Below, piece after piece: positions 18,136 to 26,377 of a DNA stretch of 35,642 bases (position 1 is the first letter of the stretch; the number at the start of each line of letters is the position of its first letter). The DNA is from JASFQI01 sp050115555. GTDB lineage: Bacteria; Desulfobacterota; DSM-4660; Desulfatiglandales; HGW-15. A program made the translations under genes and the position numbers. Location of the stretch: positions 1-35,642 of the forward strand of contig JASFQI010000007.1 in the NCBI GenBank assembly GCA_050115555.1, given 5' to 3'. The notes beneath the pieces were generated by a model that had not been told where the DNA came from, did not search any database, and saw only the letters and a list, made by a program, of their open reading frames with translations.

Positions 18136-19572
18136 TTATCCCTGAATCCAATCCGCCAGGACCGGCGGGGGTTCCACAAGTTTGGAGTACGTCTTCCATT
18201 CGCATCGGGCCGTGAGCTCCACCCCCTGCTGGATGACCGACACGGGCTTGTCCGAGGACACCACCACCACGATCACGTTCTCCCGCTCCGATGTGAATCG
18301 TAGCGCCGAGTTGAAACGGGCACCTCGAGACAGGTTCTCCCCGGGGACTGCGTGTCCGTCCAGGAGGCAGCCGAAGGCGTGGAGCCTCAGGTCCCCCCCG
18401 ACGTGAAGGGCTCCGTCCACCTTGGCCAGGGAACGCGCCAGATCCAGGAACTTCGCATCCTCCAGGTTGATGGGTTGGGACAGGACTTGTCCCGAGATCT
18501 CCAGGGGAGTTTGGTTCAGGTCGACTACGATGGTACACCCGAACTTCCCCTCGCCGGCATGATTCACGATATCCCGTACGATGTGGAAGAGGGAGCTGCG
18601 TTTTTCCGCATCCAGCTCCGTCTCCAGCAAAAGCTCCTCCAGATCGACCAGGCATGCCTGCCAGTTCGAGGCGATGAACCGGCCGTCCGAGAAGCTGCAC
18701 ACGGGGTTTCCAGCCAACCGCAGGAAGCCGTGTCCCCCACGATATTCAGCCGTCAACCGGCACTCCGGCATACGCCCTTCAATGATCCCGGCAATGCTGA
18801 GCCCGTCCGACACGAGCTTTCGTGCACTGCGCTCCACGGCCTGGAGCAGCTTGCGCACATGCTTGTAGTTGTTCACGTTGGGCCGCGATTCCCGGGGAAA
18901 ACGAATCAGGAATTCCAGATCCGGGAAGTCGTCCGGGGCCACAAAAACCAGATGACCCCGCGGCCTGCTCCCCTCCTCCGGGGTTTTGGAGATCGCCAGG
19001 ATAGCGTCAAGGATGGGAAGCACGAGGACCTTCGTGTCCCAGCCGAGCATCACGTTCACCTCATCCAGCACGTAGTCCCGAACCGCATGGGTGGCGTACT
19101 CCCGAAGGACGTACCCGGAAGACCCTGCATAGAGCGTGTTCTCTGAGGCAAAATCATTGGCCAGGAGAAATGCCGTGTGCTCCAGCCACCGCTCAATCGG
19201 ACCGATGGAACACACGTCCGGATGGTGCTCCGTGAACCACATCTGGTAGAAGATGCTTCGGCTTCTTCCGCCGAACGATATGAGGCCCGCGAGCCCGAGG
19301 TCCTTCTCGGGATGCACGTCACCGAAGGACGTCATGGCAGTCGTTTCCGGTCCCTGACGCCGCCACTCGTCCGTGTCCAAGTAAAGCTCTCGAAGCCTTG
19401 GCTCGTGCCCTCTGAGGAGATCCTGAGGATCATAAATCCGGACCGGGTCCGTGGGTTGTTCCGCATAGATCACGGCGGCGCGACTCGGACCGGCGAACTG
19501 GCTCAGCCCTGCGCTCAACCCATCCACCACGTGATACAAGCACAGGTTCTTGAATGAGTTCTCGTTGATCAT
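18136..19572 (-). CDS. DisA_N (diadenylate cyclase fold) protein with novel N-terminal region
   Basis: The last 150 residues of this 478-residue protein align by eye with DisA_N/CdaA domains: FGCTIVVDL, then KVDGALHV with D386-G387-A388, then SRGARFNSALRF, and the closing strand VVVVSSDKPVSVIQQG. In active cyclases the second motif is RHR; here it is R419-F420-N421. The enzyme makes c-di-AMP from two ATP, but this change affects ATP binding, so activity is uncertain and it may be a sensor or pseudoenzyme. Residues 1-320 are a soluble region I cannot assign, perhaps one of the sensor domains described with DAC proteins. There is no membrane segment and no DisA HhH domain. The ATG at 19572 has GGAGAG upstream. 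Confidence 0.8.
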   Translation of the reverse strand: MINENSFKNLCLYHVVDGLSAGLSQFAGPSRAAVIYAEQPTDPVRIYDPQDLLRGHEPRLRELYLDTDEWRRQGPETTAMTSFGDVHPEKDLGLAGLISFGGRSRSIFYQMWFTEHHPDVCSIGPIERWLEHTAFLLANDFASENTLYAGSSGYVLREYATHAVRDYVLDEVNVMLGWDTKVLVLPILDAILAISKTPEEGSRPRGHLVFVAPDDFPDLEFLIRFPRESRPNVNNYKHVRKLLQAVERSARKLVSDGLSIAGIIEGRMPECRLTAEYRGGHGFLRLAGNPVCSFSDGRFIASNWQACLVDLEELLLETELDAEKRSSLFHIVRDIVNHAGEGKFGCTIVVDLNQTPLEISGQVLSQPINLEDAKFLDLARSLAKVDGALHVGGDLRLHAFGCLLDGHAVPGENLSRGARFNSALRFTSERENVIVVVVSSDKPVSVIQQGVELTARCEWKTYSKLVEPPPVLADWIQG

Positions 19573-19642
19573 GGGTCTCTCCGGGTGAAACGTCCACCCT
19601 GCCTGATGCGAACAAAGGCGGCCTTGCCCGACCTCTTTTTTT

Positions 19643-19672
19643 ACTATCCTTCATTCCTCTGGGAAAAATCAA
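19643..19672 (-). promoter_or_regulatory. Candidate promoter for the DAC-domain gene
   Basis: On the minus strand TTGATT (19667-19672), 18 bp spacer, GATAGT (19643-19648). The leader would be about 65 nt. Confidence 0.4.
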
Positions 19673-19689
19673 GGATGACGGTGTAGCAA

Positions 19690-19706
19690 GGGTTGCAGGG
19701 CAACCC
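19690..19706 (-). terminator. Hairpin downstream of the metallopeptidase gene, weak terminator
   Basis: GGGTTGC-CCT-GCAACCC forms a 7 bp stem 52 nt past the metallopeptidase stop. Only TTGC follows instead of a T tract, so termination would be inefficient. Confidence 0.3.
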
Positions 19707-19758
19707 CATCATGGCGCTATTGATCGAATCCCTCACCGCTTTGAACTCTCCTTTGCTG

Positions 19759-20751
19759 TCAGATCCCGTCATCCCCGTCATCGAGCTCCGCCATGGCAGC
19801 CCTTTTCTTCCTCAGGTGCCGAAGAAACCCCGCCACTACCGCCAGAGAGGCTGCGAAAAACAGGAATTCGTAAAGGTGTCCGAAAAACAGCCCGGTCCAA
19901 GCCAGCTTGTCTTCCAGATCCTCCTGCCAGGCCGCCTCCAGCTCATCCGGAGAGATGGAAAGCGACGCCATGAACGCCTCCTCGACACCTGTCCCCTGAG
20001 CCAGTCGATCAAGGATCGCGTAGAGGCGCTCCAGACCGAACCGGTCGATGATGAACTGCACGAGGCTCTTGCTTTGTTCATACGCGAGCACGAGGGTTCT
20101 TCCATCACGGGAAAACGAGCGGGAAAGGAAACGCAGCGGAATGATCTTTCCGGAGAGCGCAGCCTCATCCAGCACGGAGCCCCCCATCGGCCGTCCGAGC
20201 TCGGAAAGGCCGTCGCTCAACCACTGGGCGATGCCCTCGTCCAGCCACAGAGGCAGGTGACCGGCGGGAATCCGCGAGTGAAGAAGCAGGTGGCACAGCT
20301 CGTGCTTCATGGTATCGTTCAGGATGGATGGGGGGGAGCGGAGCCTGGATCGATCCAGGACGATGAGGTTTCGGGCGGGGATCGCAAGGGCGACGACCTG
20401 GGATCGGCCGGTCACTGTTCGAAACTTCTCCCGATCCGCAATCAGGACAACGGTCGGATGAAACTCGACCTTCCATCGAAGGCTCTCTTCGAGCTCTGAA
20501 CGCAAGCCGGGATAGGCCTTCAGAAGATCCTCGGCCACCCTGCGAAGGCTGGGGGCGCATAACACGGTGGCCCCGTCCCCGTGAAGGACCTCCTGTCTTC
20601 CCTCAAAAGCAGCCCCGCGATCCGGACACAAGAAAAAGAGCCACATCGCGGAAGCCAGCACAACGGACCGCAGGAGCGAGCCGTGAAGGGCCCCTTCGTG
20701 CGTCGAACCCGCAGCCTGCAACCGTTCTGGTGAAGGCCCTCGCTTGCTCAC
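19759..20751 (-). CDS. Membrane-anchored zinc metallopeptidase, peptidase MA-like
   Basis: The roughly 330-residue protein has an N-terminal hydrophobic segment (SVVLASAMWLFFLC), a zinc site KHELCHLLLH (HExxH) followed by LPLWLDEGIAQWL, where the downstream Glu would be the third ligand in gluzincin style, and a C-terminal membrane helix (FLFFAASLAVVAGFL) with a basic tail RHLRKKRAA. The catalytic part is therefore probably periplasmic and held at both ends. The fold resembles Peptidase_MA families with unknown substrates. The start is uncertain: I list the GTG at 20751; TTG at 20769 is possible, and both lie next to or inside the HU terminator. It is not obviously linked in function to HU or the DAC gene. 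Confidence 0.8.
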   Translation of the reverse strand: MSKRGPSPERLQAAGSTHEGALHGSLLRSVVLASAMWLFFLCPDRGAAFEGRQEVLHGDGATVLCAPSLRRVAEDLLKAYPGLRSELEESLRWKVEFHPTVVLIADREKFRTVTGRSQVVALAIPARNLIVLDRSRLRSPPSILNDTMKHELCHLLLHSRIPAGHLPLWLDEGIAQWLSDGLSELGRPMGGSVLDEAALSGKIIPLRFLSRSFSRDGRTLVLAYEQSKSLVQFIIDRFGLERLYAILDRLAQGTGVEEAFMASLSISPDELEAAWQEDLEDKLAWTGLFFGHLYEFLFFAASLAVVAGFLRHLRKKRAAMAELDDGDDGI

Positions 20752-20765
20752 GCTCTCACACCCAC

Positions 20766-20806
20766 ACAAAACAAGAGCCCCCGACCGGGTTGTCCCGACG
20801 GGGGCT
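20766..20806 (-). terminator. Rho-independent terminator of the HU gene
   Basis: On the minus strand AGCCCCCG and CGGGGGCT form an 8 bp stem closed by an inner CGGG-ACAA-CCCG hairpin, followed by cttgtttt. It lies 27 nt after the HU stop. Confidence 0.85.
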
Positions 20807-20832
20807 GAATTCTGTACGAAGGAGTTCAGCGC

Positions 20833-21102
20833 TTACTTGATAGCGTCTTTCAGTGCTTTTCCCGGCACGAACTTGGGCACCTTCTTGGCTTTGATCTTGA
20901 TCTCCTCGCCCGTCTGCGGATTACGTCCCTTGCGGGCCTTCCGCTTGTCCACTTTGAATGTGCCGAAGCCTACGAGTGTCACGGTGTTCTTTTTCTTAAG
21001 CGCTTTGGTGATGCTGCTGAACACGCAGTCGACGGCCGCCTGAGCCTCTTTCTTGGTGCTCACGACCTTGGCAACCTCATTGACCAGATCTCCCTTGTTC
21101 AT
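20833..21102 (-). CDS. hup: HU-family DNA-binding protein
   Basis: HU is a dimeric nucleoid protein that bends DNA. The 89-residue product begins MNKGDLVNEVAK and carries the core TLVGFGTFKV, the arm with RKGRNPQTGEEI, and the final IKAKKVPKFVPGKALKDAIK, all as in the family. The arm Pro (in RNPQTG) that intercalates DNA is present. A strong AGGAGGAGG ribosome site precedes the ATG at 21102, and the gene has its own promoter and terminator, so it is monocistronic and probably highly expressed. It could be HU or a close paralogue; IHF is unlikely from the sequence. Confidence 0.97.
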   Translation of the reverse strand: MNKGDLVNEVAKVVSTKKEAQAAVDCVFSSITKALKKKNTVTLVGFGTFKVDKRKARKGRNPQTGEEIKIKAKKVPKFVPGKALKDAIK

Positions 21103-21155
21103 AACCTCCTCCTCCTTTCTTGTGAATGATGCCCCCAACGACCAAACCGTACGGA

Positions 21156-21184
21156 ACCATAATAAATCCAATCGTGAATTTCAA
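21156..21184 (-). promoter_or_regulatory. Sigma-70 promoter for hup
   Basis: On the minus strand TTGAAA (21179-21184), 17 bp spacer, TATGGT (21156-21161). The leader is about 45-50 nt. Confidence 0.6.
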
Positions 21185-21375
21185 CTATAAAATGGCCGAA
21201 AAACGCGATAGACGCTGATTTTTTCAGGGTTCGACCCCGTCACATTGACCAGCAGAGAAACTCCGAGTGCCTGTATGCCCTCCATCAGGCCCCTACAGGC
21301 TGAGGGGTTTCTTCAAATGCCCACTCTTGGTTGTGGCCTTCCTCCTAAATTCGCGCTCGCGATGTCTTTGGTTGC

Positions 21376-21384
21376 TGTTATAAT
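21376..21384 (+). promoter_or_regulatory. Extended -10 promoter directly at a start codon
   Basis: TG-T-TATAAT (21376-21384), a perfect extended -10 box, ends 6 nt before the ATG at 21391. The predicted transcript start coincides with the start codon. No good -35 box and no ribosome site are visible. Confidence 0.6.
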
Positions 21385-21390
21385 GCGTGC

Positions 21391-22296
21391 ATGGAAGAAC
21401 GCATTCTCGAACTCCTGAATCTGAGGGGACCACTCACGGGTTCCGAGATCATGGATGCCCTGGACGCTCGGGGTCTCGAACTCTGGAGGGCCGGTATGGG
21501 GTCTTCTCTTTTCGCTATCCGCCGTGTCGGACGCAGGTACATGCGCCTGGATCGCCGAGTCGACGGTTTTGCCCGCCTCTCCCCCTCGATTCTGAGAGAA
21601 TTCCTCACCTACTCGGTCATCGCTCCCCGTCACGCCACGGACGCATTGGAGGAACGGTCCCGCGAGATCTCCCGTCGCATTGAAGCCGTGACACAGGAAA
21701 AATCTTCACTGGCCTATCGAGTGATTTCGGCCCTGGTCAATCGCTCGGAGAACCCTGATCTCGTCATGGAGCACGTTTGTTTTATCCTCGCCGGGGACAT
21801 TGTCTATGACATGGCCCACGACGTGCCCCGCCCGGAGCGAAGCACGGGACGTCTCGTTCGCGGATCCGACATGGACTTGGTCGTGGTCGCGGACGACGGC
21901 TTTCCCGATGAACAGAAGAGGAGGCTGGACGAGCGAATCTATCGAGAGAAGTACAACCTGCTGGTGACCCCCCACCTGAGAGAAGAAATCGACTACGTGG
22001 TCAAGGATCTGGATCGCGTTCGAGAGCAGCTCAGGTTCGACACCTTTCGACGCATGGTTGCCTGCAAGATCATGCAGGAGGGAACCCTCCTCTACGGAAG
22101 CGAAGCTCTCTTCACCCGGATCAAAGGCATGCTCCATGAGAGCGGCGTGACACCGCGTTTGCAGGAGATGGAGCAACAGGCTACGATGTTCCGCCGCCAT
22201 GCCGAAACCATCCTGCTCACGGAAGAGATCGACACGATCCGCAGAAATCATCTTGACCTCTTCTACCCCACCGAGGAGTCCGAGGAGTTCGAATAG
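21391..22296 (+). CDS. Nucleotidyltransferase-fold protein with winged-helix-like N-terminus
   Basis: The 301-residue protein starts with a helical segment that looks like a winged helix (ILELLNLRGPLTGSEIMDAL ... VGRRYMRLDRR). The central part has VRGSDMDLVVVADD: G158-S159 followed by D160 and D162, the hallmark of pol-beta type nucleotidyltransferases, with EEIDYVV (D201) as the likely third carboxylate. The C-terminus is helical and ends in an acidic tail. The substrate is unknown; MNT-type toxins, adenylyltransferases and tRNA-modifying enzymes share this core. No HEPN partner gene lies beside it, which argues against a classical HEPN-MNT toxin-antitoxin pair. The mRNA is probably leaderless. 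It converges on rapZ with a 36 bp gap. Confidence 0.8.
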   Translation: MEERILELLNLRGPLTGSEIMDALDARGLELWRAGMGSSLFAIRRVGRRYMRLDRRVDGFARLSPSILREFLTYSVIAPRHATDALEERSREISRRIEAVTQEKSSLAYRVISALVNRSENPDLVMEHVCFILAGDIVYDMAHDVPRPERSTGRLVRGSDMDLVVVADDGFPDEQKRRLDERIYREKYNLLVTPHLREEIDYVVKDLDRVREQLRFDTFRRMVACKIMQEGTLLYGSEALFTRIKGMLHESGVTPRLQEMEQQATMFRRHAETILLTEEIDTIRRNHLDLFYPTEESEEFE

Positions 22297-22332
22297 CCCT
22301 TCGATCCGAAAAGGCGAACACCCTCGCCGGGC

Positions 22333-23202
22333 TCACCCTCCCAGCTCAAGGTCGCGATGGATCATTCCCACCTCTTCGCGGAACCCCTTGAGGCGATCAG
22401 CCAACTCGGTCGCCACCGTGATCGAACGGTGCCGGCCACCGGTGCATCCAATGGCAATGGTCAGATAGGACTTTCCCTCCTTTTCGTAGAGAGGGATCAG
22501 ATACTCCAGCAAGGCGCCATACCGATCGAGGAAGGTATGCGTCTCCGGCCACTTCAATACAAACGCACGAACTCGCTCGTCCCGGCCGTCGAGCTTCTTG
22601 AGCTCTGGGATGAAGTACGGATTGGGGATAAAGCGTACGTCGGCAAGAAGATCGCTTTCCTGGGGAACGCCGTACTTGAAACCGAAGGAAAGCAGAGCGA
22701 TTCGCATCCTCTCCGTAGGAACGTTTCGATAAGCGTACTGGGTGACCTGCTCTTTCAACTCGTGCACCGTGTAGTGCGAGCTGTTGATCACCCGTTCTGC
22801 GATGGCCTTCAGGCTCTCGAGCTTCTCTCGTTCCAGTTGGATCCCTTGAAGAAGATTGCCCTCTCGGGCCATGGGATGGTGTCGTCGTGTCTCGCTGTAC
22901 CGCTTGAGCAGCACGTCATCGGAGGCATCCAGAAAAAGGATCCTGGGCCGAAGACCCTCCCTGCGCACTTGCTCGAACGTCTTCTGAAACTCCTCTACGA
23001 AATCGCTCTGCCTCAGGTCCATGCCCAGTGCGATCTTTTGTACCTCGGAAGCGCTTCCGGCGCGGAGCTCGAGGAACTTGGGCATGAGAGAGACGGGCAT
23101 GTTGTCCACGCAGAAGTAGCCCGCATCCTCGAGGGCATTGATGGCCGTGCTCTTGCCGGATCCGCTGAGCCCTGTAATGATGATGAGGTCGAGGTGTTTC
23201 AT
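22333..23202 (-). CDS. rapZ: RNase adapter protein RapZ (YvcJ family)
   Basis: The 289-residue protein has a P-loop GLSGSGKST (11-19), the motif GYFCVDNMP, a Walker B-like RILFLDASDDVLLKRYSETRR, and the C-terminal signature IAIGCTGGRHRSITVATELAD. In E. coli RapZ guides RNase E to the sRNA GlmZ and so controls glucosamine-6-phosphate synthase. In other bacteria the role of this nucleotide-binding protein is less clear. It may sense a GlcN-6-P pathway intermediate, which fits with glmM 7 kb away, though no link is shown. No rpoN, hprK or PTS gene is beside it, unlike in many proteobacteria. The ATG at 23202 (MKHLDL) is chosen by homology; a GTG at 23235 would add 11 residues. Confidence 0.95.
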   Translation of the reverse strand: MKHLDLIIITGLSGSGKSTAINALEDAGYFCVDNMPVSLMPKFLELRAGSASEVQKIALGMDLRQSDFVEEFQKTFEQVRREGLRPRILFLDASDDVLLKRYSETRRHHPMAREGNLLQGIQLEREKLESLKAIAERVINSSHYTVHELKEQVTQYAYRNVPTERMRIALLSFGFKYGVPQESDLLADVRFIPNPYFIPELKKLDGRDERVRAFVLKWPETHTFLDRYGALLEYLIPLYEKEGKSYLTIAIGCTGGRHRSITVATELADRLKGFREEVGMIHRDLELGG

Positions 23203-23375
23203 GTGCAGGAGCCGTCGTCTCCAACAATGGGACACCGAGAGGATAGGAAGAAACGAGAAAAGCGAAGGTGTCGACAGGAAGCAGTGTACGCCAGGAAGAA
23301 GCGGTTTTCAAGCGAGGAAACGAGGCCTCCTCTCCTGAAGCAAACGGGGCCTGCTTCTGTTGGGTCTTGAGGTGT

Positions 23376-23433
23376 TGCGAACACGAATCACGATCCACGA
23401 GCACGGCTTATGATCACGGCCCACGACCACGTA
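23376..23433 (-). repeat. TTCGTG-type degenerate repeat fragment
   Basis: On the minus strand the segment has repeated tcgtg units at 7-8 bp spacing (cgtggtcgtg ... gtgctcgtggatcgtgattcgtgttcg). It matches the core of the ~150 bp repeat at 12691-12836 and 33016-33464, but the rest of that unit is not recognisable here. It lies in the 270 bp gap between the rapZ start and the next gene. Confidence 0.6.
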
Positions 23434-23472
23434 AAAATGGATGTGTTGTTCCGCTGTTTCAGGCGCGTTCTC

Positions 23473-24876
23473 TCACTGGAACCGGCGCTTCAGCCCGGCT
23501 GCCCGATGGAGTGCAGCCAGGGCCCTGGCGGCGCGTTCCGGCGTGGGGAAGTTCACGAGGCTTCCGGATCTTTCCAGGGCGTGAATTTCGTCGTCCCAGA
23601 TTCCGGACGGGGCCAGGAGGCAGGAGATGACGGGTTTCTTCTGGCCCCACGTCTCGAGGAAGGGGGTGAGGCCTGAGACGGCCGCGCGGTTGGCCGAGGC
23701 GAACATCATGAGGAGGAGCACTCCATCGATCCCTTCGTCTTCCAGCACGGCCCGCATCATCTCCGCGATGGCTTCAGAGTCATACCACGCCGGACCCATG
23801 TCCACAGGGTTGCTGCGAAGGGCCAGGGGAGGAAGAAGACGCTCCACGACTTCCTGCGTGGCAGGACGGAAAGGCGGCACTTCGAGGCCCTGGGCCTCGC
23901 ACACGTCGCACGCGGCCATGCCCGGCCCGGCCTGGCCTGTGAGGATGGCCACACGTCCTCCTTGAGGCAGCGGCGCCCCGGCCAGGGCGCGAGCCGCGTC
24001 CAGAAGCTCTTCCGTGTCGGAGACCCGAAGGATGCCGGCCTGCCGGAAGAAGCCCCGGTAGATCTCGTGGCGTCCCGCCATGGAACCGGTGTGTGAAACC
24101 GAGGCCCTGTTTCCCGAGGATGAGGAGCCGGTCTTGTACGCAACGATCGGTTTCTTTCCCCGGTGAGCAAGTGTCGCCTCGAGCAGGGATCGCGGCCTCT
24201 CGAGACCCTCGATGTAGAGTGCAATCGCCCGGGTGTCCGGGTCGTCCATCAAATAGTTCACCATATCGGCAAACCCTGCATTGAGACGATTTCCAAGGCC
24301 CACGATCTTGCTCATGCCCAGGCCTTCCCGCATAGCCACAAAGGCGGAGAGGTGGGAGATGCCGCCACTCTGACTCACCAGGGCTACCCCGCCTCTTTCA
24401 CACAGGGAGAACTCCGGCGTGAAGCTCGCGTTCAAGCCCCAGTGCCGATCCACAAGGCCGAAGGTGTTCGGGCCGACCACCGGAATCCCTGCAGCAGCGA
24501 TCTGCTCGGCCAGCGCCGCCTGAACGCGGTCACCCTCGGGATCGTCAATCTCCTTGAACCCCGCCGTGATGAGCACGATGCCCCCCACGCCTTTTCGAAT
24601 GCACGCATTGAACACCTCAGAAACCAGGCCGGCCGGCACCACGATCACAACCAGGTCCACGCGCCCCTCCACCTCTTCCAGGTTGGCGACGGCGCGGCAC
24701 CCCAGAACCTGTTCAGCCCCCGGGTTGACAGGAACAATGCGCCCGGCAAAGCCTCCCCGCGTGAGGCTCGTCATCACGTGCCAGCCGAGCTTGGCAGGGT
24801 TTTCCGAGGCACCGACTACGGCGACCGTCTTGGGGTGGAAAAGCGGATTGAGATCGAGCGAGGGTGTGTCTTGCAT
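23473..24876 (-). CDS. CoA-binding ADP-forming acyl-CoA synthetase, alpha-subunit-like
   Basis: The 467-residue protein has an N-terminal CoA_binding domain (TVAVVGASENPAKLGW), a succinyl-CoA ligase-like core (VVGPNTFGL, VALVSQSGGISHL), SHTGSMAGR, which by family comparison holds the phosphorylated His, and a C-terminal domain (AILTGQAGPGMAACD). This is the alpha part of ADP-forming acetyl/acyl-CoA synthetases, which conserve thioester energy as ATP. No ATP-grasp beta subunit is fused or adjacent, so it must pair with a distant one or serve another purpose, such as CoA binding in a protein acetyltransferase system. GGAGGGAGG precedes the ATG at 24876. It is divergent from enolase. Confidence 0.88.
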   Translation of the reverse strand: MQDTPSLDLNPLFHPKTVAVVGASENPAKLGWHVMTSLTRGGFAGRIVPVNPGAEQVLGCRAVANLEEVEGRVDLVVIVVPAGLVSEVFNACIRKGVGGIVLITAGFKEIDDPEGDRVQAALAEQIAAAGIPVVGPNTFGLVDRHWGLNASFTPEFSLCERGGVALVSQSGGISHLSAFVAMREGLGMSKIVGLGNRLNAGFADMVNYLMDDPDTRAIALYIEGLERPRSLLEATLAHRGKKPIVAYKTGSSSSGNRASVSHTGSMAGRHEIYRGFFRQAGILRVSDTEELLDAARALAGAPLPQGGRVAILTGQAGPGMAACDVCEAQGLEVPPFRPATQEVVERLLPPLALRSNPVDMGPAWYDSEAIAEMMRAVLEDEGIDGVLLLMMFASANRAAVSGLTPFLETWGQKKPVISCLLAPSGIWDDEIHALERSGSLVNFPTPERAARALAALHRAAGLKRRFQ

Positions 24877-24943
24877 ACCGGGCCTCCCTCCGGAAAGTCT
24901 GAATGAGGTGTTCGTGTCGCGGCTAGCGTAGCAGTCTGGCAGC

Positions 24944-24972
24944 TTGTCATCAACCGTCAAATCTTTTATAGT
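24944..24972 (+). promoter_or_regulatory. Sigma-70 promoter for eno
   Basis: TTGTCA (24944-24949), 17 bp spacer, TATAGT (24967-24972). The predicted leader is about 80 nt. Confidence 0.65.
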
Positions 24973-25059
24973 GACTCCGTTGTCGACCGGTCCAGGCGAG
25001 GGTGTCCGACTGGACCGTGTTCTTTTCTTACGTCTGACCCCAGGGCGAGGAGGAAGCGC

Positions 25060-26328
25060 ATGGAACGCATCGAGATGGTCACGGCTCGGGAGATTCTGGA
25101 CTCCCGGGGCAACCCTACGGTGGAGGTGGAGGTGGGTCTCGAGGACGGAAGCGTGGGTCGGGCCGCTGTGCCGTCCGGCGCGTCCACCGGGAAGTACGAG
25201 GCCGTGGAGCTTCGAGACAAAGCAAAGAAGCGGTACCAGGGGAAGGGCGTTGAGAAGGCGGTTCAGCACGTGAACAGCCTGATCTCTCCGGCACTCACCG
25301 GAATGCTGGCTACGGAGCAACGCGCCGTGGATCAGACGTTGATCGAACTGGACGGAACGGCCAACAAGAAGAAGCTGGGGGCGAACGCTATCCTGGGCGC
25401 TTCCCTGGCCGTGGCCCGGGCTGCGGCCGACAGCCTCTACGTACCGCTTTACCGGTACATCGGCGGGACGAACGCCTGCCGCCTGCCCATGCCCATGATG
25501 AACATCCTGAACGGCGGTGCCCACGCCGCGAACAACGTGGACCTCCAGGAGTTCATGATCGTTCCGGTCGGGGGACGGACGTTTCGTGATGCGTTGAGGA
25601 TCGGCGCAGAGGTTTTTCACGCACTGGCCGGGGTGCTCAAGGGCAAGGGTTATTCCACAGCGGTAGGCGACGAGGGGGGCTTTGCCCCGGATCTCAAGAG
25701 CAACGAGGAGGCCGTGAAGGTGGTGCTGACCGGCATTGAAAAGGCCGGATACAAGCCGGGCAAGGACGTGGTTTTGGCCCTGGACCCGGCGTCGTCCGAG
25801 TTCTTTGAGGGCGGCCGGTACGTGTTCAGCCAGTCCGACGGCTCCAAACGGTCACCTTCCGAAATGATCGATTTTTACGTGGACTGGGTAAAGCGGTTTC
25901 CCATCTTCTCCATCGAGGACGGGCTCGCAGAAAACGACTGGAAAAACTGGAAGGCGATGACCGACCAACTCGGGGACCGGGTCCAGCTCGTAGGGGACGA
26001 CCTGTTCGTGACGAACACAAAGCGCATTTCACGCGGCATTCGAGAAGGGTCGGCCAATGCCGTGCTGATTAAGCTCAACCAGATCGGCACGCTCACCGAG
26101 ACCCTGGATGCCATTCGCATGGCCCATCGGGCAGGTTGGAAGGCCGTGGTGAGCCATCGTTCCGGGGAGACCGAGGATACCTTCATCGCAGACCTCGCCG
26201 TGGCCGCCGGCACCGGGCAGATCAAAACGGGATCGTTGTGCCGCTCCGAAAGGGTCTGCAAGTACAACCAGCTCCTGCGAATCGAGGAGGAATTGGGGGA
26301 TGCGGCGGAGTTCGGCCCGCCCGCTTAG
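25060..26328 (+). CDS. eno: Enolase (phosphopyruvate hydratase)
   Basis: Interconverts 2-phosphoglycerate and phosphoenolpyruvate in glycolysis/gluconeogenesis and is part of the RNA degradosome in some bacteria. The 422-residue sequence carries all landmarks: REILDSRGNPTVEVEV, PSGASTGKYEAVELRD, NILNGGAHA, VGDEGGFAP (catalytic Glu), SIEDGLAENDW, GDDLFVTN, the Lys of IKLNQIGT and SHRSGETEDTFIADLAV. The length is normal. A GAGGAGGAAGCGC ribosome site supports the ATG at 25060. It is divergent from the CoA-binding gene and convergent to rsmE, so it is likely transcribed alone from the promoter at 24944. Confidence 0.99.
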   Translation: MERIEMVTAREILDSRGNPTVEVEVGLEDGSVGRAAVPSGASTGKYEAVELRDKAKKRYQGKGVEKAVQHVNSLISPALTGMLATEQRAVDQTLIELDGTANKKKLGANAILGASLAVARAAADSLYVPLYRYIGGTNACRLPMPMMNILNGGAHAANNVDLQEFMIVPVGGRTFRDALRIGAEVFHALAGVLKGKGYSTAVGDEGGFAPDLKSNEEAVKVVLTGIEKAGYKPGKDVVLALDPASSEFFEGGRYVFSQSDGSKRSPSEMIDFYVDWVKRFPIFSIEDGLAENDWKNWKAMTDQLGDRVQLVGDDLFVTNTKRISRGIREGSANAVLIKLNQIGTLTETLDAIRMAHRAGWKAVVSHRSGETEDTFIADLAVAAGTGQIKTGSLCRSERVCKYNQLLRIEEELGDAAEFGPPA

Positions 26329-26377
26329 AGGATCGAGGGCTTCCGTTCCTCTCACAAAGCCGCAGGGTCGACTGGGC

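Noticed and set aside
21225..21245. T-arm-like sequence gggttcgacccc, possible tRNA
   Set aside because: No matching acceptor stem, anticodon arm or CCA end is found in the 70 bases around it.
21391..22296. HEPN-MNT toxin-antitoxin pair
   Set aside because: Only the nucleotidyltransferase is present; neighbouring genes are HU and rapZ, and no small HEPN gene overlaps or adjoins it.
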